A stretch of 64,000 nt of DNA, taken from positions 54,096 to 118,095 of the forward strand of contig JBMOLL010000015.1 in assembly GCA_049325415.1 (NCBI GenBank). Reading direction: 5' to 3'. The notes beneath the pieces were generated by a model. That model did not search any database, was not told where the DNA came from, and saw nothing but the letters and a program-made list of their open reading frames with translations. Position numbers and translations under genes: made by a program. Source of the DNA: JBMOLL01 sp049325415 (GTDB lineage Bacteria; Bacteroidota; Bacteroidia; Bacteroidales; GCA-2748055). Positions 58,948-64,000 of the stretch are shown here, piece by piece. Within the stretch, counting starts at the first letter, position 1, and the number at the start of each line of letters is the position of its first letter.

Positions 58948-61900
58948 CTACTTTGTTTTTACAATAATATAGCCTTTATCCGGCTGGAGTTCCTGCCCGT
59001 CTTTCCATCTCCTGATCCAGAAATAATAAGTCCCTTCCGGTACAACGTTTCCGTTCTCACCCGTACCGTCCCAGAGTTTAAGTTCATCCTCCACGGTCCC
59101 CTGGGTGATCAGATCGGAGGGATCGACCATGTCCTGGGTGATGGTTCTGACCGGTACTCCCCATGAATTAAAGATATGCATTTCAAATTCATCCACGTAT
59201 TTCAGTCCCAGAATGACATAGTAATCATTGATCCCGTCGCCGTTGGGAGAAAATCCCCCGAAATACTTCACATCATCCCGGATGATGGCAACTTCGTCGG
59301 CAGATAGCGGACAAACCCCGTTCAGTACATTCCATCTGAAGATCACTGAGTCGTTGAGCGTCAGACCGGTAACCATGGTGAATGGATCCAGGCTGTCGGC
59401 CAGCGTTCCTGTACCGGATACCACGCTCCACCAGCCCTCTCCGGCAGTGGCCGGATCGGCATGCAGGGTGGTCTGGTCGTTGAAAGACAGGATAATATCC
59501 TCCCCAGCAAAAGCCGGATCAGGTTTTTCGAAGAAAGTGAGGGTGGTCTGGTCGGGTTCACCCGGGCAACGGGGTGAAACACGGGTAAACTTCAGGGTAT
59601 AGGTGCCGAACTGGGACGGCTGGTTCACAATCCGGGCCACACCGTTCCCGGCATGAATATCGTCGAAGAAAAGGCTTCCCGGCCCTGAGACAAACTCCCA
59701 TGTTCCGGTTCCGTTATCAGGCTTTGTGGTGAGGGTGAATACGGTATCGCATACTTCACTGTCGCGGGTGAGGATTTCGGCCACCGGGGTCTGGTAAACC
59801 CTCAGGGTCACGGTGCCGAAAAGGCTGTCGGGCGTGGCACTGCATCCGTTCCCGTCGGTCAGGGCTACAAGGGTATAGACGTAGGTCAGGGAATCGTCAG
59901 TTTCCGGGCTTACCTGAATGATTGCAGGGGTAGCTGCCAAACCGTTGACAGTTGTCTGCCCGGTGATCTGGTCATCATAAGTCAGGCTCCAGCCCGGTTC
60001 ACCCCGGAGGCTGACTACCAGGCCGGCTTCAGTACCTTCGCAAATAGTATCGGTATAGCCAGCGAGGTCGGCCCGGGGAAGCTGGTGGATCAACAGGCTT
60101 ACCTCCGGTGTCGTGTCGGCACATACTCCGGAAGTTACAATTCTTCGGTAATACCTGGGTGTTATCAGTGCTTCTGGCTGATAATCCTCTCCTCCCGCAG
60201 TCTGTGCCGGTGGGCCATAGGCTGTCAGGTCGCTGCGCTCCTCCCATTTAAAAGTGTAATTGCTTTCATCTCCCCCGGTAATAAGCGTTGCCGGGGTACC
60301 GTCGAGAGGATCGGGAGCGGTATTATAGCAGGTATAATGGAGGTAACCGGTTACTTCGTTGTTCCTCACACTGTCCTGCATCAGGCCTTCCCAGGCTATA
60401 CTGGTGTCGCGGCAGATCCCGTTCAGCCCCGACCATACGATCCTGCGGAAATAGGTGGTGACTATTCTTTGACCGGGATCATAGTCTTCCAGTGTAACGG
60501 TTCCGAAACCGGGCGTGTTCCAGTGCAGGGAATCGTTTTCACTTTGCTCCCATTTATAGGCATATCCCCCGTTACCGCCTGAAGGAAATGTCGCATTCAA
60601 TAGCGGGAAGCCGGAACCTTCGCAGAGCAGTACTTCGGGGGTTGGGATCAGATTATTGACGATAACGGGAAGCACACTGATCTCGATTATATTGCTGGTA
60701 TTCTTACAAACATCGTTCAGGCCCGATTTTACGATCCTCCGGAACCAGGTGGTGTCGTTCAGAACTCCCGGATCGAAGGGCACGTTGGAAGAGAACTGGG
60801 TTACCGAGTCCCAGCTTACAAGGTCGGTACTTTTCTGCCAGAGGTGCCGGTAGCTAAAATCGCCGCCCGTGGGGTTTGTACCCGTAAGGCCGGTTACATT
60901 GGTGCCGGCACAGACCGAATCGCTGGCCGAGACCGTATTGCTGCCGATGAGCGACAGTACGATAACCGACACGGTATTACTGGTATCCATACATTCATTC
61001 TGCAAGCCCGAAAGTGCGATGCGCCTGTAGAAAACCGAATCGGTAAGGGAGGGAGGGGGATAACTTTTCGTAGCCGCAATATCGGTGTAACTGCCATCAA
61101 TTGCGTCAGACGACTGCCAGCGGTAGCGCCTGTCGGCGGGTAACCCGCCCGTTGGCACTGCGCCGTCGAGCTGATCGGGCGTATCGCTGTAGCAGATCAC
61201 CTGTGAACTCCCGATCGTGTTCCCAAGGAGAGAGGAGAGCACGGTTATTTCGGCGATATTGCTGGTATCGTCGCAGACCCCTGCCGTGACTGCCCTCGCA
61301 TAAAAAATGGTATCGGTAAGTGAGGGAGGGATATAGCCTTCATTAACCGTGGTTCCTGTTGCCTGGACCCAGGTTGAGCCATCACTGCTCTGCAGCCAGT
61401 GATAACTGTAGCTTGCCGGAACACCCGGGTAGGGACCACCACCGAGAACGGCTTTTGAAGCCAGCGGCAGCGGTGCAAGGCCATAGCATACGGTATCGGG
61501 GTCACCGATCAGGTTGCCGGTGATGCGTGGATGGACATTGATGGTGATCACGGGACTGGTATCCACCAGGCTTACTCCCGATTCAACGATCCTGCGGAGG
61601 TAAGTGGTATCGGAAAGCGGGGCGGTAAAGGTAAAATCTCGTCCCGTTGCTCCCGGAACTTCAGCCCAGGCGGTGCTGTTTGTTCGGAAGAGCCATGAAT
61701 AGATATATGAACCCGGACCGTTTCCCCCCTTGGGTTCGGAGCCGATTACCGGGTCGGGAATCACATCGGCACAGACAGTCGTTCCTTCCGGAACCGTATT
61801 GAACAGGAAGCCCCTGAGCGGAATCTTCAGATCCCAGATCACGGATGGTTTTCCTCCTTCGGTTGCTCCGAAGGTTTTGTTCCTGGGGACATAAATACCG

Positions 61901-63180
61901 GGACGTCCGGCCGTGGTATCATCTATAAAGAGATCGGGCTGAAAAAATCCGGAGAGCCAGTAGGCTCCTCCACCTCCACCACCACCCGGACCCGTGGTAT
62001 CGGCCGGGTGGTTGGTATTACCGCCATTGCCTCCATGGGCAAAAATACTTAAACCGGTGATAATGGAAGCATCCATTACAATGGCTCCGCCACCTCCGCC
62101 ACCGCCACCAGCAGCTGTTGCCGTGGATGTGACACTGGCACCGTTGGCAATGATGTGATGACCGTTCCCGATCAGCGAATCAGTGACAATCACCACGATG
62201 CCACCACCGTCGCCTCCGGGTGTGGAGCTTTTCCCGCTGCCGGGATTCTGCGTGCCCGTACCGCCTCCCCCGCCCAGAAAGATGCGATTGGCATAAAGAC
62301 CGATATTGGTATAATAGCCTGAAAGCTCGTAACCTCCCATCCCGTTGGTCACTGCACCGGGCTGACATTCGGCGTAACTCTCATTTCCGCCGGCACCTCC
62401 AGGCCTGTAGTTCCCGCCGCCGGCACCGCCTGAATACCTTCCGTTGCCGCCGCCGCCGCCGTTAATATTCCTTCCTCGGCCCCGAAGCAGGTGAAAGGAG
62501 GAATCGGCAATCCCCTCTCCTTTAAATCCGGCGCTGTCGGTGGAACTTTCAGGGAAAAAGGTATGGGCATAGCCAATGAGATCGGCCAAAGAGCAGTTGC
62601 CCGTGTAGGCTTCCGTTCCCATCCTGCCTCCGAGAAAGCCCTTTCCCGTTACATCGATATTGGCCTGCAACTCCAGGGTACGTTCCACATAGATCGCGAG
62701 TACGCCTCCCGTTCCGCTTGCCGGGTCCCAGTCTTTGGCGGTGAGGGTCGAGGTAACCCGGGCCCTGCGATAGGAAGGAACCCGGATAAGCTGACCCATC
62801 TCGCCGGAGTGGTAGGGATTGGTCATTTCGGGCAGGGTGGAGTTCAGGAAGATCAGACGACCGGCAGCCTGTATGCTGTCGATCTTCATAATGGCATACT
62901 TACCTGTACTGTAACGGTTGTTACCGATCTTGCCGTCGTCGCCCGGATCAATATCGATATCAGCACCTTTAACCTGGTAGATCATCACGGTATCGCCCGG
63001 TGAAAAACCGGTAACATCGGCAACCCTTACCGAATCATTGTTCAGATTGCTGATACCGTAGATCGCCTCAATGGGAGTGTAGATATTGACAATACCCTGA
63101 ATATCTATCTGACCTGCAAGAGGTTGAAGAGAGTATAACAGGACGGGCAGAAAATAATATTTTATATTCCGGAACCTCAA
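58948..63180 (-). CDS. Giant T9SS type B surface protein with Gly-rich region and six tandem modules
   Basis: A 1410-residue secreted protein. Signal peptide 1-23; an N-terminal beta-helix-like part; a glycine-rich segment at 241-405 with runs such as GGGGGNGRYSGGAGGGNY and GGGGGGGGAIVM; six tandem modules of about 95 residues (about 459-1032), each with an early Cys, YxW or similar aromatic, and the closing pattern FYRRIVxSGxxxxCxDTS; three more Ig-like domains; and the type B sorting domain 1308-1410 (GFSPNGDGINDYYVILGL, VPEGTYYFWIRRWKDG). An adhesin or matrix role is inferred from architecture. It heads the operon with PorP/SprF and PD40-PKD. Confidence 0.9.
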   Translation of the reverse strand: MRFRNIKYYFLPVLLYSLQPLAGQIDIQGIVNIYTPIEAIYGISNLNNDSVRVADVTGFSPGDTVMIYQVKGADIDIDPGDDGKIGNNRYSTGKYAIMKIDSIQAAGRLIFLNSTLPEMTNPYHSGEMGQLIRVPSYRRARVTSTLTAKDWDPASGTGGVLAIYVERTLELQANIDVTGKGFLGGRMGTEAYTGNCSLADLIGYAHTFFPESSTDSAGFKGEGIADSSFHLLRGRGRNINGGGGGNGRYSGGAGGGNYRPGGAGGNESYAECQPGAVTNGMGGYELSGYYTNIGLYANRIFLGGGGGTGTQNPGSGKSSTPGGDGGGIVVIVTDSLIGNGHHIIANGASVTSTATAAGGGGGGGGAIVMDASIITGLSIFAHGGNGGNTNHPADTTGPGGGGGGGAYWLSGFFQPDLFIDDTTAGRPGIYVPRNKTFGATEGGKPSVIWDLKIPLRGFLFNTVPEGTTVCADVIPDPVIGSEPKGGNGPGSYIYSWLFRTNSTAWAEVPGATGRDFTFTAPLSDTTYLRRIVESGVSLVDTSPVITINVHPRITGNLIGDPDTVCYGLAPLPLASKAVLGGGPYPGVPASYSYHWLQSSDGSTWVQATGTTVNEGYIPPSLTDTIFYARAVTAGVCDDTSNIAEITVLSSLLGNTIGSSQVICYSDTPDQLDGAVPTGGLPADRRYRWQSSDAIDGSYTDIAATKSYPPPSLTDSVFYRRIALSGLQNECMDTSNTVSVIVLSLIGSNTVSASDSVCAGTNVTGLTGTNPTGGDFSYRHLWQKSTDLVSWDSVTQFSSNVPFDPGVLNDTTWFRRIVKSGLNDVCKNTSNIIEISVLPVIVNNLIPTPEVLLCEGSGFPLLNATFPSGGNGGYAYKWEQSENDSLHWNTPGFGTVTLEDYDPGQRIVTTYFRRIVWSGLNGICRDTSIAWEGLMQDSVRNNEVTGYLHYTCYNTAPDPLDGTPATLITGGDESNYTFKWEERSDLTAYGPPAQTAGGEDYQPEALITPRYYRRIVTSGVCADTTPEVSLLIHQLPRADLAGYTDTICEGTEAGLVVSLRGEPGWSLTYDDQITGQTTVNGLAATPAIIQVSPETDDSLTYVYTLVALTDGNGCSATPDSLFGTVTLRVYQTPVAEILTRDSEVCDTVFTLTTKPDNGTGTWEFVSGPGSLFFDDIHAGNGVARIVNQPSQFGTYTLKFTRVSPRCPGEPDQTTLTFFEKPDPAFAGEDIILSFNDQTTLHADPATAGEGWWSVVSGTGTLADSLDPFTMVTGLTLNDSVIFRWNVLNGVCPLSADEVAIIRDDVKYFGGFSPNGDGINDYYVILGLKYVDEFEMHIFNSWGVPVRTITQDMVDPSDLITQGTVEDELKLWDGTGENGNVVPEGTYYFWIRRWKDGQELQPDKGYIIVKTK
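60085..61806 (-). repeat. Six tandem Ig-like protein modules inside the giant surface protein
   Basis: In-frame repeats of about 95 codons with matching ends: YLRRIVESG, YARAVTAGV, YRRIALSGL, FRRIVKSGL, FRRIVWSGL, YRRIVTSGV, each followed by a Cys (lost in the first) and DTS or a close variant. The DNA is not identical between copies, so they are old duplications under divergence. Confidence 0.8.
61968..62460 (-). repeat. Glycine-rich coding tract
   Basis: GGN-codon-rich stretch of the giant protein gene, seen on the plus strand as many CCxCC and gccgcc runs. It encodes four Gly clusters separated by hydrophobic strands, compatible with polyglycine turns on a beta solenoid. Confidence 0.75.
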
Positions 63181-63254
63181 GTCAAGATCAGGATTGTGTT
63201 TAAAAATCAGTTTCTAAGATAATAATTTTTATTTATCACCCATCCAGAAGTTCT

Positions 63255-64000
63255 TCACACTTTCCGCCTGTCCTTTCCGTATCTGTTCTTCAGCCTGATC
63301 CAGCCATTCCTTATGTTTTCCGCAGTAATGGCATGCTTCCTCGTTCCCCGTGTTCCAAGCAGGTAGGAAAAGGGTTTGAACACTTCCACATGTTCACCCA
63401 TGATCCGGATCATGGCCAGGAAAGGGATCACGGCAAACATGCCGGGCAAGCCCCAGATCATTCCTCCTCCGATAACACCCAGGATAATGATCATCGGGTT
63501 CAGGTTGAGAGCGCTGCCCACAATATTGGGTGTGAGGATATTGTTTTCAGTAAACTGCGCAATAAAGAATACGATCAGGATCCTGACCGACTCAATGGGT
63601 GCATCACCTGTCAACAGGGTAAAAACAAAGGGTAAGGAATAACCGATAATGGTACCGAAATACGGAATATAATTGAAGAGTGCGGCAATCACACCAAACA
63701 TCAGCGGGAAGCGTGCGCCGGCGATCCACAGACCAAAGAAATTCAGGAAAACCATGACCAGGACTACAGTTGACATCCCCCCCATAAAACGGGCCACAAC
63801 CACCGACATATCGCGGAGAACTCCCACGGCGATCAGTTTCTTGTGGGGAGGAACCAGCTTGAGCAGGAATTCTGCCAGTTTGGTCCGGTAATAGAGGAAC
63901 AGGAAGATATACACAGGCAGGATGCCGATACGGAAGATGGTGCCGGCCGTGGTGGAAAACAGGTTGTTGAGAAAGGTCCCTCCCATCTCAAACATTCCCT
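63255..64000 (-). CDS. AI-2E family transporter (5' end outside window)
   Basis: C-terminal two thirds of a second AI-2E family permease; the frame is open through position 64000, and the Met at 63995 is internal, not a start. Conserved blocks match the paralogue at 28694: FGVIAALFNYIPYFGTIIGY, FIAQFTENNILTPNIVGSAL, GVIGGGMIWGLPGMFAVIPF. At least five membrane helices remain. The C-terminal tail is basic (RNGWIRLKNRYGKDRRKV). Its stop is 74 bases from the start of the giant surface protein operon on the same strand, so the AI-2E gene lies upstream in transcription. Confidence 0.9.
   Translation of the reverse strand, partial: GMFEMGGTFLNNLFSTTAGTIFRIGILPVYIFLFLYYRTKLAEFLLKLVPPHKKLIAVGVLRDMSVVVARFMGGMSTVVLVMVFLNFFGLWIAGARFPLMFGVIAALFNYIPYFGTIIGYSLPFVFTLLTGDAPIESVRILIVFFIAQFTENNILTPNIVGSALNLNPMIIILGVIGGGMIWGLPGMFAVIPFLAMIRIMGEHVEVFKPFSYLLGTRGTRKHAITAENIRNGWIRLKNRYGKDRRKV

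Noticed and set aside
61968..62460. Short GC-rich repeats considered as a CRISPR array or structural DNA element
   Set aside because: Units are irregular, of 3-base periodicity, and are explained by glycine codons of the giant surface protein.
1..64000. Mobile elements, prophage or genomic island signs
   Set aside because: No transposase, integrase, terminal repeats or long non-coding scars were seen; gene order is compact throughout.

Overview
The window is a contiguous piece of a Bacteroidota chromosome, probably a free-living aerobic or microaerobic member of the Bacteroidales/Marinilabiliales type. The evidence is the gene content: type IX secretion (T9SS) type B C-terminal domains, a PorP/SprF protein, a propeller-SpoIIE phosphatase, alternative complex III, a DUF4492-cydAB operon, a DUF5683 gene behind parAB, and many TAnnTTTG -7 promoter elements in the intergenic gaps. 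GC is roughly 50 percent by eye. Coding density is very high, neighbouring genes commonly overlap by 4 bases, and there is no sign of an insertion sequence, prophage or CRISPR array.

Layout. 1-3.5 kb: parA-parB-DUF5683-lytic transglycosylase operon (minus strand) with DnaA-box-like repeats upstream. 3.5-8.6 kb: lipid kinase, then minus-strand housekeeping genes (glutaminyl cyclase, small HAD hydrolase, cysteine synthase, serine acetyltransferase, phosphatidylserine synthase). 8.65-26.7 kb: an aerobic respiration block. Cytochrome bd (DUF4492-cydA-cydB plus a 42-residue CydX-like gene) is divergent from a SCO-caa3 oxidase-farnesyltransferase-DsrE-HMA operon, which converges on the complete alternative complex III operon actABCDEF. 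27-32 kb: bile-acid-type symporter, a T9SS type B cargo protein, AI-2E transporter, thyA-folA, DUF2147. 32.46-32.54 kb: tRNA-His with its own promoter and terminator. 32.6-37.5 kb: a four-gene surface polysaccharide operon (flippase, methyltransferase, glycosyltransferase, asparagine-synthetase-like enzyme). 37.6-42.8 kb: Bax-inhibitor-1 protein, class V aminotransferase, GNAT-like protein, ribosomal protein L31 type B, sugar nucleotidyltransferase. 42.8-48.5 kb: tripartite MacB-type exporter (adaptor, permease, TolC; no ATPase gene) behind glmM. 48.6-52.3 kb: pseudouridine synthase, era, der, a lipoprotein. 52.3-63.2 kb: a T9SS-linked surface locus (1410-residue repeat protein, PorP/SprF, PD40-PKD protein, an unrecognised secreted protein, propeller-SpoIIE phosphatase). 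63.25 kb to the end: a second AI-2E transporter, cut by the window edge.

How they work together. The respiratory block supplies quinol oxidation by two routes: directly to oxygen through bd, or through alternative complex III and a c-type carrier to the A2-type caa3 oxidase, with copper and heme assembly factors in the same operon. The 52-63 kb locus looks like a secreted, surface-anchored adhesin or matrix protein with its own PorP/SprF partner, physically linked to a membrane phosphatase sensor. This linkage is the least explained and most interesting arrangement in the window.
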